28,892 bases of DNA from DATMBL01 sp050735975 (GTDB lineage Bacteria; Desulfobacterota; Binatia; UBA9968). The notes beneath the pieces were generated by a model, which did no database searches, had not been told where the DNA came from, and saw nothing but the letters and a program-made list of their open reading frames with translations. Below are positions 1-8,079 of this stretch, piece by piece. Position 1 is the first letter of the stretch, and each line of letters opens with the position of its first letter. The stretch lies in the NCBI GenBank assembly GCA_050735975.1, contig JBOHVS010000005.1, positions 1 to 28,892 on the forward strand, read 5' to 3'. A program made the position numbers and the translations under genes.

Positions 1-10
1 GCATAGGAGT

Positions 11-30
11 CTTTTTCAGCGGCCTGCTAA
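11..30 (+). repeat. Dispersed repeat copy R1
   Basis: The sequence CTTTTTCAGCGGCCTGCTAA matches three further copies at 481-500, 506-522 and 638-657 (two of them inverted). The consensus is roughly CTTTTTNAGCRRCCYGYTAA. The stop codon of the neighbouring minus-strand gene (27-29) lies inside this copy. It faces R2 as an inverted pair bracketing that gene. Confidence 0.6.
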
Positions 31-452
31 AACCCGCAGTCGGATGGCGTTACGTCGATGCTTGCGATCGGTTGCCGGTCCTTATCAAAGTACGAGTAGC
101 GCAAGGTCACGCCTTTTTTTAGCAATCCATCCCGCGTTTCGGGCGTACTGCAGGCCGCCTGTGTGACTCGCTGTCTCGCCCCCTGTCGGAACTTCTCGTG
201 ATTCAACTGAGCGGCCGAATAACTAACCAGTCTATAATTATAGATCAGCATCCCTTCAGTCCCGACCGCGGGCATGAGCTCGGTTTCCGGGTCAATCATC
301 ACCGGCACCGACCGATTGATCTCCGCGGCGACTTTGCTGAGAAACTCCTGAGAACTAGGATCAGCTTCCGGGTTGAAGTACTCGGGCGCAAGCCACCAGA
401 CGAAATAGCCGACGAGCGCTGCTGCGCCGATCCATAGAATCGCTTTCGCCAT
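27..452 (-). CDS. Hypothetical membrane-anchored protein
   Basis: This gene encodes 141 residues that I do not recognise. Residues about 4-21 form one hydrophobic segment (AILWIGAAALVGYFVWWL), most likely an N-terminal membrane anchor or uncleaved signal. The remainder is polar and would lie in the periplasm. Two cysteines (in AACSTPE and near the C-terminus in SDCGF) could form a disulfide. The ATG at 450-452 has no clear Shine-Dalgarno. The stop codon lies inside a dispersed repeat, so the last residues may be set by repeat insertion. It stands alone, about 230 nt from the ABC permease gene on the same strand, with a repeat cluster between them. No function is assigned. Confidence 0.6.
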   Translation of the reverse strand: MAKAILWIGAAALVGYFVWWLAPEYFNPEADPSSQEFLSKVAAEINRSVPVMIDPETELMPAVGTEGMLIYNYRLVSYSAAQLNHEKFRQGARQRVTQAACSTPETRDGLLKKGVTLRYSYFDKDRQPIASIDVTPSDCGF

Positions 453-480
453 GACTGTCTTACCCTGACTCGTCGTCCTC

Positions 481-500
481 TAACGGGTTGCTGAAAACTC
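481..500 (-). repeat. Dispersed repeat copy R2
   Basis: The reverse complement reads GAGTTTTCAGCAACCCGTTA, an imperfect copy of the same repeat as R1 in inverted orientation. R1 and R2 therefore bracket the small membrane-anchored gene. Confidence 0.5.
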
Positions 501-505
501 TGACT

Positions 506-657
506 GCGGGCTGCTCAAAAAGATCTCAGAGGCGCGAGCTTCGGAACGCTGAGGCTAAGCTTAGGCTTAGATTGAGCTTAACCTTAACCGGAACCTCAAC
601 CTAAACCTGCTTGAGTAGCGCAACGTAGCATATGAGGCTTTTTAAGCAGCCCGCTAA
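506..657. repeat. MITE-like inverted-repeat pair R3/R4
   Basis: The left arm at 506-522 (GCGGGCTGCTCAAAAAG) and the right arm at 638-657 (CTTTTTAAGCAGCCCGCTAA) are near-perfect inverted complements about 115 nt apart. The interior carries no plausible gene; it holds a degenerate hexamer-like tract. The size and hairpin-forming ends resemble a small non-autonomous element, but no target-site duplication was identified. Confidence 0.5.
549..610. repeat. Degenerate TTAGGC/AACCTT tract
   Basis: This is a short run of degenerate 6-7 nt units. It reads as GGCTTAG-type units on the left, then CTTAACC and AACCTAAACC-type units on the right, so the two halves are partly complementary. It lies between repeats R3 and R4. 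Less regular text of the same flavour occurs near 12197-12240. No coding potential is apparent. Confidence 0.4.
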
Positions 658-682
658 TGATTTAAGTTCTAGCAAAGAGGCG

Positions 683-1540
683 TTACACCCGCAATTTCGG
701 ATCGAGCGCGTCGCGCAGCGAATCCCCGAAAAGGTTGAACCCAAACACGGAGAGGCTGATAGCGACGCCAGGATAGATCGCCATCCACGGCGCGCGTTCG
801 GCGAACTCCACGGCGGCCCCTCGGAGCATAAGGCCCCATGCGGCTTCGGGCTCGGAGACGCCAAGGCCGAGAAACGACAGTGAAGCTTCAAGGAGGATCG
901 CCTGGCCGAGAAAGGCGGTGAGCATAATGAGGTAAGGCGCCATCACATTGGGGAGCATGTGGCGGAGAATGATTCTCATAGGACCGAAACCGAGGGCTCG
1001 CGCGGCCTCGATGAAAGGCATTTCGCGCAGAGAGAGCGCGCTGTTGCGTACCACGAGAGCACAGCGCGGGAGCATAGGGACCGTGATCGCCAATATGACA
1101 TTCGTCGTCCCGACGCCGAGGACCGCGACGACCACGAGCGCCAATATGATAAGCGGGAACGACAACAGCAGATCCATGAAACGCTGGACAATGAGATCAA
1201 TTTTGCCGCCGAAATAGGCGCTCGAAACACCGATGACGGCTCCCATCGTCGCGCCGAGAAAAGCCGAAGCAAATCCCACCCAGAGCGCCGTGCGTGAACC
1301 GTAGATGATGCGCGACAGAACATCCCGGCCAAAAGCGTCTGTTCCGAACCAGTGAGCCGCGCTAGGCGCCTGAAGCATCGCCGCATAGTCCGTGTCTAAC
1401 GGGTTATACGGGGCGATAAGACCCGCCAAAGCCGCGGCCAAAATCATGACGACAATAATCGCTGCGCCGATCGCGCCCAGCGGCCGGCGGCGCGCGAACA
1501 GAAGAGATACCGTAAGCCATCGCGCGCAGAGACCCGTCAT
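683..1540 (-). CDS. Oligopeptide-type ABC transporter permease (DppC-like)
   Basis: This gene encodes 285 residues of an inner-membrane permease of the peptide/nickel/opine ABC importer class. One hydrophobic segment sits near residues 21-43, followed by the extracytoplasmic GTDAFGRDVLSR-type sequence typical of DppC/OppC proteins. Four to five membrane spans follow. The EAA loop that docks the ATPase is visible as EAARALGFGPMRIILRHMLP. The C-terminus FGDSLRDALDPKLRV is the family signature. Length is normal. The ATG (1538-1540) is preceded by GAGGCGG. It lies downstream of the partner permease, separated by a 160 nt purine-rich linker (as transcribed). The substrate cannot be read from sequence. 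Confidence 0.93.
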   Translation of the reverse strand: MTGLCARWLTVSLLFARRRPLGAIGAAIIVVMILAAALAGLIAPYNPLDTDYAAMLQAPSAAHWFGTDAFGRDVLSRIIYGSRTALWVGFASAFLGATMGAVIGVSSAYFGGKIDLIVQRFMDLLLSFPLIILALVVVAVLGVGTTNVILAITVPMLPRCALVVRNSALSLREMPFIEAARALGFGPMRIILRHMLPNVMAPYLIMLTAFLGQAILLEASLSFLGLGVSEPEAAWGLMLRGAAVEFAERAPWMAIYPGVAISLSVFGFNLFGDSLRDALDPKLRV

Positions 1541-1593
1541 GTGACCGCCTCAATCATGTTCCCGTTTCCGCTGACTTTCTCTGTTCTAGCCCC

Positions 1594-1702
1594 GCTCTCT
1601 ATCTGTATCTCTCTGTCTTTACTTTGTCCCTTGTCTCTATCCCTGTCCTTGTCTCCGTCTCTATCTCTCTATCTCTGTCTCTCTATCTCTGTCTCTGTCT
1701 TT
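1594..1702. repeat. Polypyrimidine (CTCTAT/CTGTCT) hexamer tract
   Basis: The plus strand is almost entirely C and T in degenerate hexamers such as TCTCTA, TCTCTG and TCTGTC. It fills the gap between the two permease genes. The transcribed strand is therefore polypurine (GAGACA/GAGATA units). Such mirror-like purine tracts can adopt triplex DNA and may vary in length by slippage. Confidence 0.8.
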
Positions 1703-2656
1703 TCAACGGTAGCGAATCCGTGGATCGATGAACGCGTTGATCATGTCGACAATGAAATTAACGAAAATGAAGACGAAGGACGTCAGCAACACCAGGCTTT
1801 GAATCATCGTGTAGTCCCGCTGGCTCATAGCTTCGACAAAGAGTTTGCCGATACCGTTCAAGTTAAAAACCTGCTCCGTGACCACCAAACCGCCGACTAA
1901 AAACGCGAACTCGAGGCCGATCACCGTAATGACTGGCAGGAGCGCATTCTTAAGCGCATGACGAATGAGGACGGCGCGCTCCCAAAGCCCTTTGGCGCGT
2001 GCCGTTCGGATGTAATCTTCGCCTAGGACCTCCAACACAGCGGAGCGCGTCATGCGCGTCGCCACCGCCGAGTAACGGTAGCCGACAGCGAGGGCGGGCC
2101 AGATAAGCTGTGCGAGGTTTTCCTTAGGATCGACCCAGAACGAAGTAAAAGTCAGCGGCGGCAGCCAGCGAAAATAAATGACAAAGGCGAGGATGATCAC
2201 GATGCCGAGCCAAAAGGAGGGAATAGCGAGGCCGGCGATGGAAAAAACACGAACGCAGTAGTCAACCCAGGTGTCTTGCTTGATTGCGGCCAAGGTCCCG
2301 AGCGGAATGGCGAGGAGAATCGCGACAAGGGTCGCCATCAACGCGAGCTGGAGGCTTAGTTCGAGACGGATGCTGATCTCATGGCTGATAGGCTGGCCGG
2401 TCCACATCGACGTGCCGAAATCGAGGCGGGCGATACCCACGATCCAGGTGCTAAATTGTTTCCAAAGTGGCTGGTCGAGTCCGAGTTGGGCCCGTTCTCG
2501 ATCCATCGCCTCTTTCGGCGCGTAGGTGCCGCTGCCAGCGTATTTGAGTTCCACGATGTCCCCGGGAAGAACGCGCAGGAGAAGAAAGACCAACACCGCG
2601 ACCCCGAAGAGGGTTGGAATCATCAACAGGAGTCGCTTGAGAATATACTGGCGCAC
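1703..2656 (-). CDS. Oligopeptide-type ABC transporter permease (DppB-like)
   Basis: This is the partner permease of the DppB/OppB class. With the GTG start at 2656 the protein is 317 residues and begins MRQYILKRLLLMIPTLFG, the standard start for this family. A TTG at 2680 in the same frame would add eight residues but is less typical, and neither start has a strong ribosome site. A first membrane span (residues about 9-30) precedes the LRVLPGD motif and a periplasmic loop. About five more spans follow. The EAA loop is IRTARAKGLWERAVLIRHALKNALLP. The C-terminus INAFIDPRIRYR is typical. It sits between the binding-protein gene and the second permease, consistent with one operon. Confidence 0.92.
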   Translation of the reverse strand: MRQYILKRLLLMIPTLFGVAVLVFLLLRVLPGDIVELKYAGSGTYAPKEAMDRERAQLGLDQPLWKQFSTWIVGIARLDFGTSMWTGQPISHEISIRLELSLQLALMATLVAILLAIPLGTLAAIKQDTWVDYCVRVFSIAGLAIPSFWLGIVIILAFVIYFRWLPPLTFTSFWVDPKENLAQLIWPALAVGYRYSAVATRMTRSAVLEVLGEDYIRTARAKGLWERAVLIRHALKNALLPVITVIGLEFAFLVGGLVVTEQVFNLNGIGKLFVEAMSQRDYTMIQSLVLLTSFVFIFVNFIVDMINAFIDPRIRYR

Positions 2657-2869
2657 GTTCCAGGAAACCGTGCAAATCAATCAACGGATTGAACGGCTCG
2701 CACGTTTTGAACTCTCGTCGGGTTGAATGTTTACCCTGACCCTAGAAAACCCCATGCGTCAGCAACGCGCACACCCCAAACGAGTGAGGCGGGCGCATAC
2801 GGCAGGGATTGTTCCGGGCGCGTGTTCTAATCTTCGCGAGGGCCAGCGGCCGAACCGTCCGCGGCGAGT

Positions 2870-4486
2870 TTACTCCGCCAACCAGACGTCCCTCAAGTCT
2901 TGATTGAGGTAATGGCTTGGCGTGATTTTCCAGCCCTTAACCTTGGCCCAGTGGGGAACAATTCGTTGCCACCAGAGGACGTGAAACTGGTATGCCTTTT
3001 CATCCAACACCCGTTTCTCGAATTGTCTGAGGAGCGCCAGCCGTTTCTTGGGATCGGTTTCCTGGCTTTGTTTTTCATACAGGTCGTCCAAGACGCGATC
3101 CTGATAACGCGCGTAGTTAAGAGAGCTCTTGTCGCTGCTCAAATATTTGATGAGCTGGAGATCGGGCTCGTCCATAAAATCGCAGGCGAAATCGATTCCG
3201 GTATCGTAGTTCCCCTGACGGAAATCATTAAAGTAAGGCCCGCTTTCTTGTTGGATGTGGGTGACATTCAATCCGATTTCACGCCACTGATCTATCACGA
3301 ATATTCCGGTGACTTCGTAAGGCTCTTTGATACTGCGGTTCTTGAGGGTGAACGAGAAGCCTTCGGGCACGCCCGCTTCTTTGAGCAAACGGCGCGCCTC
3401 TTTCCGGGCCGCTTCGATGTTTTTTCCGAAGCCAGTTAACTTGGTCAGCTCGGCATCCGAAGCGGCGAATTCCGAGCCCGGTCTGAACAAGCCGCCGATG
3501 AATTTAGCCAACGAGATCTTTGATAGCGCCTTCGAGCCCAGCCGGCGGTCAATGGCGAGACTCAGAGCCCGCCGGACCCGCGGATCGTCGAAAGGTTTTT
3601 TCTCATTGTTGATCGTGACGGTCAAGTTGCATATCCAGGGACTTTCCTGGACCAGAACCTTGTTTCCCAAAGTCTTGACGATATCGTCCCGCCCCGCCGG
3701 GTTAAAGCTCCGAAACTCAATCAGCGCCTGGCCGCTCCGGACCGCAGCCACGCGGGGCGCCGTATCCCTGATGAAAATGGCCTTGTACCCATCCAGGTAG
3801 GGGCGGCCTTTCATAAAATAATCAGGATTTTTCTTGCCCACCCAATGGGACCCTGCAACATGCTCCACGAAAGTAAATGGACCGCTTCCCATAATGTTTT
3901 TCTCATACCAGCGCGGATCTTTGGCCAGGATCTCGGCTTTGTAGATGAAGTTCCAAGGAGAAGCCAGGTTAGCCAAAAGGGACGCCGAAGGTTTTTTAAG
4001 GCGAAACACCAGTGTGAAAATATCCGGTGTGTCGATTTTCTCTACAACCTGGTAAGAGGCGCCGCGAGCGCTCGCCACGCCTTTTGCCGGAAAAATTATC
4101 TTTTCATACGTCGCTTTGACGTCTTTCGAGGTGAGCTGGCTCCCGTCATGAAATTTGATGTTTTGCCGAATTCTAAAAGTGTACGTCAGGCCGTCCTTAG
4201 AGACGGTCCAACTCTCCGCCACGTCGCCGATGATCTTTGGGTAGTTTTGTGGATCGAAGCGCAGCAAAGTGCTGTAGTGCGGCGCGATGGGATGGAGCAT
4301 CGCAAAGGTTGTTTCGCGATGCCCGTCGAAAGAGGGAGGCGTGCCGCCAACGGCAAAAACAAGCTCTCCCCCGTTACGTGGGTTTTCTTTCTGCGCGGCG
4401 ATGCTATTCTGAGCCAAGATGAGCAACGCCAGAATGACGATAGCGCCGACAATTCCCCCGGTTCGGCTTTGAATCCTGAGTTTCAT
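2870..4486 (-). CDS. ABC transporter substrate-binding protein, family 5
   Basis: This gene encodes 538 residues of a periplasmic solute-binding protein of the SBP_bac_5 (peptide/nickel/opine) family. A signal peptide covers residues 1 to about 31 (hydrophobic VGAIVILALLILA, likely cleavage after SIAA). The mature start GGELVFAVGGTPPSFDGH, the AESWTVSKDGLTYTFRIR block and the GSGPFTFVEH motif are diagnostic. The ATG (4484-4486) follows a GGAGG Shine-Dalgarno. It is the first gene of a three-gene importer set with the two permeases. ATPase subunits are absent both here and downstream, so the transporter must borrow ATPases encoded elsewhere. Ligand specificity is unknown. Confidence 0.93.
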   Translation of the reverse strand: MKLRIQSRTGGIVGAIVILALLILAQNSIAAQKENPRNGGELVFAVGGTPPSFDGHRETTFAMLHPIAPHYSTLLRFDPQNYPKIIGDVAESWTVSKDGLTYTFRIRQNIKFHDGSQLTSKDVKATYEKIIFPAKGVASARGASYQVVEKIDTPDIFTLVFRLKKPSASLLANLASPWNFIYKAEILAKDPRWYEKNIMGSGPFTFVEHVAGSHWVGKKNPDYFMKGRPYLDGYKAIFIRDTAPRVAAVRSGQALIEFRSFNPAGRDDIVKTLGNKVLVQESPWICNLTVTINNEKKPFDDPRVRRALSLAIDRRLGSKALSKISLAKFIGGLFRPGSEFAASDAELTKLTGFGKNIEAARKEARRLLKEAGVPEGFSFTLKNRSIKEPYEVTGIFVIDQWREIGLNVTHIQQESGPYFNDFRQGNYDTGIDFACDFMDEPDLQLIKYLSSDKSSLNYARYQDRVLDDLYEKQSQETDPKKRLALLRQFEKRVLDEKAYQFHVLWWQRIVPHWAKVKGWKITPSHYLNQDLRDVWLAE

Positions 4487-4606
4487 AGCACCTCCAGTCG
4501 CGCGCGTATCGCGCGTTTTGTGGGTTTTGGGTCGCTGCCAACCAAAGTTTTGGCGCTCTTAGAGCTACGCCAGCTTCTACTCTAAGTCAATAGACGCGAT
4601 GAAACG

Positions 4607-6232
4607 TCAGTTTGTTGAGGAAGATCGATCAGAGGTTTGATCGCCCAGCGATAGAAGGTTCCATGTTGTTGTACCGATGTCCTCGGTTGCGATAATACGA
4701 TCCCTGGAAATCATATTGAGTCTCTTCAGATCCCGCTCTTTGACTAATAGATAACCGGTCGAACCTTCCGAAAGCAGTTCCTCGACCTGGCTCTTAGACT
4801 TAATGATCGGGATAACTTCTCGCTCGGTATAGTAGTTAAAGTCATTCATCGTGTCGGCGTAGATGTACAAGGGAACACCCGGCGCGACCTTTCCCTTGAG
4901 TTCGAGAGAGAAAGACCGACTCGATTTGTACTTGTCTATGTAAGGCATGATCAAGAGCGATGCGGTTACAACCGTAAACAGCATCATCAGGACCATCGAG
5001 TGAAATAATTTCCAAGGCTGGCGCTGTTGTATGAAATATACGCCCGCCAATCCCCCTGCGGCCATAACGAAGACTGACGGCAGCCCGATCCAAACCGCGT
5101 CTCTACGAAAAAGCCATGCAACGACCGGCGCGGCGAGCGCACCGGCCCAAAGCAGATGAAAAAAGATCAAAGGCAGCGTTCGGTAGAGAACGCCTTGAGG
5201 CAACCTGTGATGGATCAAATCGTCGATATAGTTCGCGACGAATATCGCTATCGCCGGAAAAACCGGTAGCAAGTACAGGTCGTGTTTGGTGTCCGAGACG
5301 CTGAAGAAAAGAAAAATGGTAAAAAACCATAGAACAAACAAGAGATTTACCGGTTGACGCCATAAATTTCGGTAAGGCCAGTAGGACATCAGCGCAGAGA
5401 CGGCAAAGATGGTCCACGGCAGGAAATCGACCGGCAACGTCTTAAAATAGTAGTAGAACGGCTGGCGGTGGCCGGAGCCCGCGCTGTAGCGTTGTAAATG
5501 ATGAACGTAAATAAAGTCACTGAGCCATTGTCCCTCCGTGGCGCTGTTGACCAATACAAACCACGGAGCAGCAACCAGCAAAAAAATCGAAACTCCGAGC
5601 GGCAGCCGTAGGTCAGCAAGCAAACCCCAGTCACGCCGGGCGACCATGAATGAAACAAAAATAAGGCCCGGAAGCACGATCCCGATGAGACCTTTCGACA
5701 GAGTTGCAAGGGCCATAAAGACATACGAATAAAGAATCTCGTTGGAACTCCCTTTGCGCAGCAGAGAACGCGCGCCAAAGTAGATTGACAGCGCGAAAAG
5801 GAAGCAGAACACCATGTCGACGTGCGCCCACCGGGCTTCCCAAATGACGCGAACTGTAGTGGCGAGAACAGCCGCCGCGATAAGGCCGATTCTGGGGCTA
5901 AAAAAATCGCGGCCTATGAGGTAGGTTGTAAATACGAACCCCATGCCCACCAAGGCTGGGGGAAGACGGACAGTCCATTCATTGACGGCCCCAACTATCT
6001 TCGAAACGATCAGAACCAACCAGAAATAAAGGATCGGTTTGTCGGTATAGAGATCGCCGTTGACCGTGGGTACGATCCACTCTCCTTTGGCGAACATAAC
6101 CCGGGCGATTTCGGCATAGCGCGGCTCTACAGGCGCCCAGAAGTCCCTGCCGCCCAGCGCTGGGAAATACAGCAAGGCCGCCAAAATACAGAGATAGAAA
6201 GGGTAATAGCGTTCCTCGGATGGGGAAAACAT
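4607..6232 (-). CDS. ArnT/PMT-family (GT39-like) membrane glycosyltransferase
   Basis: This gene encodes 541 residues of a polytopic inner-membrane enzyme of the dolichyl/undecaprenyl-phosphate-mannose transferase superfamily (ArnT type). These enzymes move a sugar from a polyprenyl-phosphate donor to lipid A or another envelope acceptor on the periplasmic face. The N-terminal catalytic loop is clear: GRDFWAPVEPRYAEIAR with its acidic residue, then GEWIVPTVNGDLYTDKPILY, which carries the DKP motif. About twelve hydrophobic segments follow. A soluble C-terminal domain of roughly 100 residues begins near 440. The family is certain; the sugar and acceptor are not. The start ATG has only a weak ribosome site. 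It stands between the porin and the ABC importer without clear functional linkage. Confidence 0.9.
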   Translation of the reverse strand: MFSPSEERYYPFYLCILAALLYFPALGGRDFWAPVEPRYAEIARVMFAKGEWIVPTVNGDLYTDKPILYFWLVLIVSKIVGAVNEWTVRLPPALVGMGFVFTTYLIGRDFFSPRIGLIAAAVLATTVRVIWEARWAHVDMVFCFLFALSIYFGARSLLRKGSSNEILYSYVFMALATLSKGLIGIVLPGLIFVSFMVARRDWGLLADLRLPLGVSIFLLVAAPWFVLVNSATEGQWLSDFIYVHHLQRYSAGSGHRQPFYYYFKTLPVDFLPWTIFAVSALMSYWPYRNLWRQPVNLLFVLWFFTIFLFFSVSDTKHDLYLLPVFPAIAIFVANYIDDLIHHRLPQGVLYRTLPLIFFHLLWAGALAAPVVAWLFRRDAVWIGLPSVFVMAAGGLAGVYFIQQRQPWKLFHSMVLMMLFTVVTASLLIMPYIDKYKSSRSFSLELKGKVAPGVPLYIYADTMNDFNYYTEREVIPIIKSKSQVEELLSEGSTGYLLVKERDLKRLNMISRDRIIATEDIGTTTWNLLSLGDQTSDRSSSTN

Positions 6233-6462
6233 CTTTTCGCTCGATGAAAGAAGGATTTGATTTTCAGAAGACGGTTTGTCTTACCGAATATAAACGGTGG
6301 AACCAGCCAGATCAATAAAAGTAACCTTCGGCGTGGAGCAAGATCACTGACACACGGCAACCTGCGATAAAAACTTGGTTAAGGTTCAGCCCCGGGCAGT
6401 CAAGTGAAGATTCAGTTTGAGAAAGCAGGTATGCGGGGAACGATTTGCAGAACTCGCCAAAC

Positions 6463-6497
6463 AAAAAAACGGGGAACGGTGCTGAGTCCGTTCCCCG
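6463..6497 (-). terminator. Rho-independent terminator of the porin gene
   Basis: There is a perfect 10-bp stem: CGGGGAACGG at 6470-6479 and CCGTTCCCCG at 6488-6497, with an 8-nt loop. Read on the minus strand it is followed by seven T (complement of 6463-6469). It lies about 50 nt beyond the porin stop codon. The rest of the 317-nt gap 6233-6549 shows no gene. Confidence 0.9.
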
Positions 6498-6549
6498 CCC
6501 GCACTAAGAGGAGGCAATTCTTAGTACGTACTGTTGTGAGGCCGTATCG

Positions 6550-7764
6550 TCAGAACGTATAGATGAGCTGCGCCCCGAGCGTTGTCTGGCTTTTGTCGGC
6601 TCTGCTGGATCCTTTTTTGAAAAACCGCTCATCCGCCCAGTCCTGGCGCGCCTCGACGCGGCCGAGCAATGCTTTAGTGAACTTATACGCACCGGTCAGA
6701 GTGACTTCACCGACCGTCACGTCGGCATGCGTGGCGCCGCCGCCCAAGCGGGCGCCGTCGCTATCCTTGAAGAATTCTCCCCGTAGCGCCGTAGTGAAAC
6801 GGTCTGTCCAAGAATAGGAAGCTATACCGGCAAGACCCTGCCAAGTCGCATTGCGCGTGCCGCCCAATGAAGCGTTTTCTTCATGGCCCCAACTGTACTC
6901 CGCGATCAGAGCCAGGGGATCGAACGGTTTGATGGTCGCAACATGGCTCATGGTAAATCGCTTGTTGCCGCTGTTATCAAATTGCTCCGGCCCATAAATA
7001 AAATTGCTTGCCAGCGCAAACATGTCAACGGGAGTAAAACCAACCCCCCACATGAACGAGGGTTGCCCGTTGTTGTCCTTCGGGTTATCCCAGCCGGTTA
7101 CCACTCCTCCGTTCAACGACACGGTTTTGAGTAGCGGATACGTAAGAAGCACACCCAAATGCCGCAAGGGTATAGCAAAGTTAAAAAGGAACGACCTGGA
7201 GATATTGTCGTTATAGGCCCCCGGATTGGGAAGAATTTCCGTACCCAACGTGGTCACGAAGAGACCGCCTTTGACGCCGATACCCGCACCGACAGGAATA
7301 GTTGTGGTAAGGTAAGCCTCACGCACCTCAGCGGACGGTTCATCCTGCAGCCGGCTGCCCCAGAGAGTTGCTTCCCTGAGAAGCTCGCCGCCACGGCCGA
7401 AGTCACCTGACAAACGGAAGCCTACTCCCCAATCCTTCTCGGGCTTCTCGACAAACAGATGCAGATAGTTAAAAACTAACTTGTTGTGATCTTTGTCGAA
7501 GTACCGGCCGCTGATGTTGGCCGGTCTTCTCGGGCGATTTGAACTCCAAGTGTAACTAGCATCCAAGAAGCCGCCGAAATTGAGCCCCAAAGCGTCTTGC
7601 AACGCAGATTTCCCCTCGGCTATTTGTTTGTCGATTATTCCAACGCTGCCATCCAAGCTGAGCCACCCCGGTGCCAACGGCTTGTCATCCTGCGCATGTG
7701 AGAACGCGGATGTAAAGACAAGCAGAGCAAACGAAAAAAGTATCCCGACAAAGCCTTGTTTCAT
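6550..7764 (-). CDS. OmpL-like outer-membrane porin (BBP2 type)
   Basis: With the ATG at 7764 the protein is 404 residues. This start is preferred over an upstream in-frame ATG at 7818 because AGGAGG lies just before it and it gives a normal signal peptide (MKQGFVGILFSFALLVFTSA, cleavage near SHAQ). The mature part is rich in alternating aromatic/hydrophobic strands. It contains LNFGGFLDASYTWS near the N-terminus and ends in LGAQLIYTF, the terminal phenylalanine signature of outer-membrane barrels. The pattern fits the beta-barrel porin-2 (OmpL-like) family. It follows glnK-amtB on the same strand and has its own sigma-54-like element and terminator. A role in passive entry of nitrogen compounds is inferred from this context only. 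Confidence 0.8.
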   Translation of the reverse strand: MKQGFVGILFSFALLVFTSAFSHAQDDKPLAPGWLSLDGSVGIIDKQIAEGKSALQDALGLNFGGFLDASYTWSSNRPRRPANISGRYFDKDHNKLVFNYLHLFVEKPEKDWGVGFRLSGDFGRGGELLREATLWGSRLQDEPSAEVREAYLTTTIPVGAGIGVKGGLFVTTLGTEILPNPGAYNDNISRSFLFNFAIPLRHLGVLLTYPLLKTVSLNGGVVTGWDNPKDNNGQPSFMWGVGFTPVDMFALASNFIYGPEQFDNSGNKRFTMSHVATIKPFDPLALIAEYSWGHEENASLGGTRNATWQGLAGIASYSWTDRFTTALRGEFFKDSDGARLGGGATHADVTVGEVTLTGAYKFTKALLGRVEARQDWADERFFKKGSSRADKSQTTLGAQLIYTF

Positions 7765-7840
7765 TTGATGAACCTCCTCCACAATTTTAGGCACGAAAAA
7801 GCAACGACTGTGTAACAAAACCGCCGGTCTTTTTACGACC

Positions 7841-7855
7841 GCAATTAGAGCGCCA
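7841..7855 (-). promoter_or_regulatory. Candidate sigma-54 promoter for the porin gene
   Basis: The minus strand reads TGGCGCTCTAATTGC, with GG and GC exactly ten bases apart as sigma-54 (RpoN) requires. The -24 box TGGCGC deviates from TGGCAC at one position. It lies about 76 nt upstream of the porin ATG. The 315-nt gap 7765-8079 contains no other gene that I can support. Confidence 0.5.
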
Positions 7856-8079
7856 TGTGCGTCACGATCATAATTTCCATAAGACCTCTATTATGAATGG
7901 TTTTTTTCGTCATTGAGGCTGGGAAATACACTTCTGCTCAGAATTTGTTCACTTCCACGATTACTTGCTAAGCAGCGATCTAAAGTCAACCGATCGATGT
8001 CCCCAAAACCTGCTTTCGCTAATGCTCGTGGTTTCTCTAATGCTATCCATCTGGTATTTCCGTGCTTGCCACGATCCTC

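Noticed and set aside
1594..1702. CRISPR array or coding low-complexity repeat
   Set aside because: The units are short and degenerate, with no spacers and no cas genes. The plus-strand frame across it is only a Ser/Leu-rich translation of the tract.
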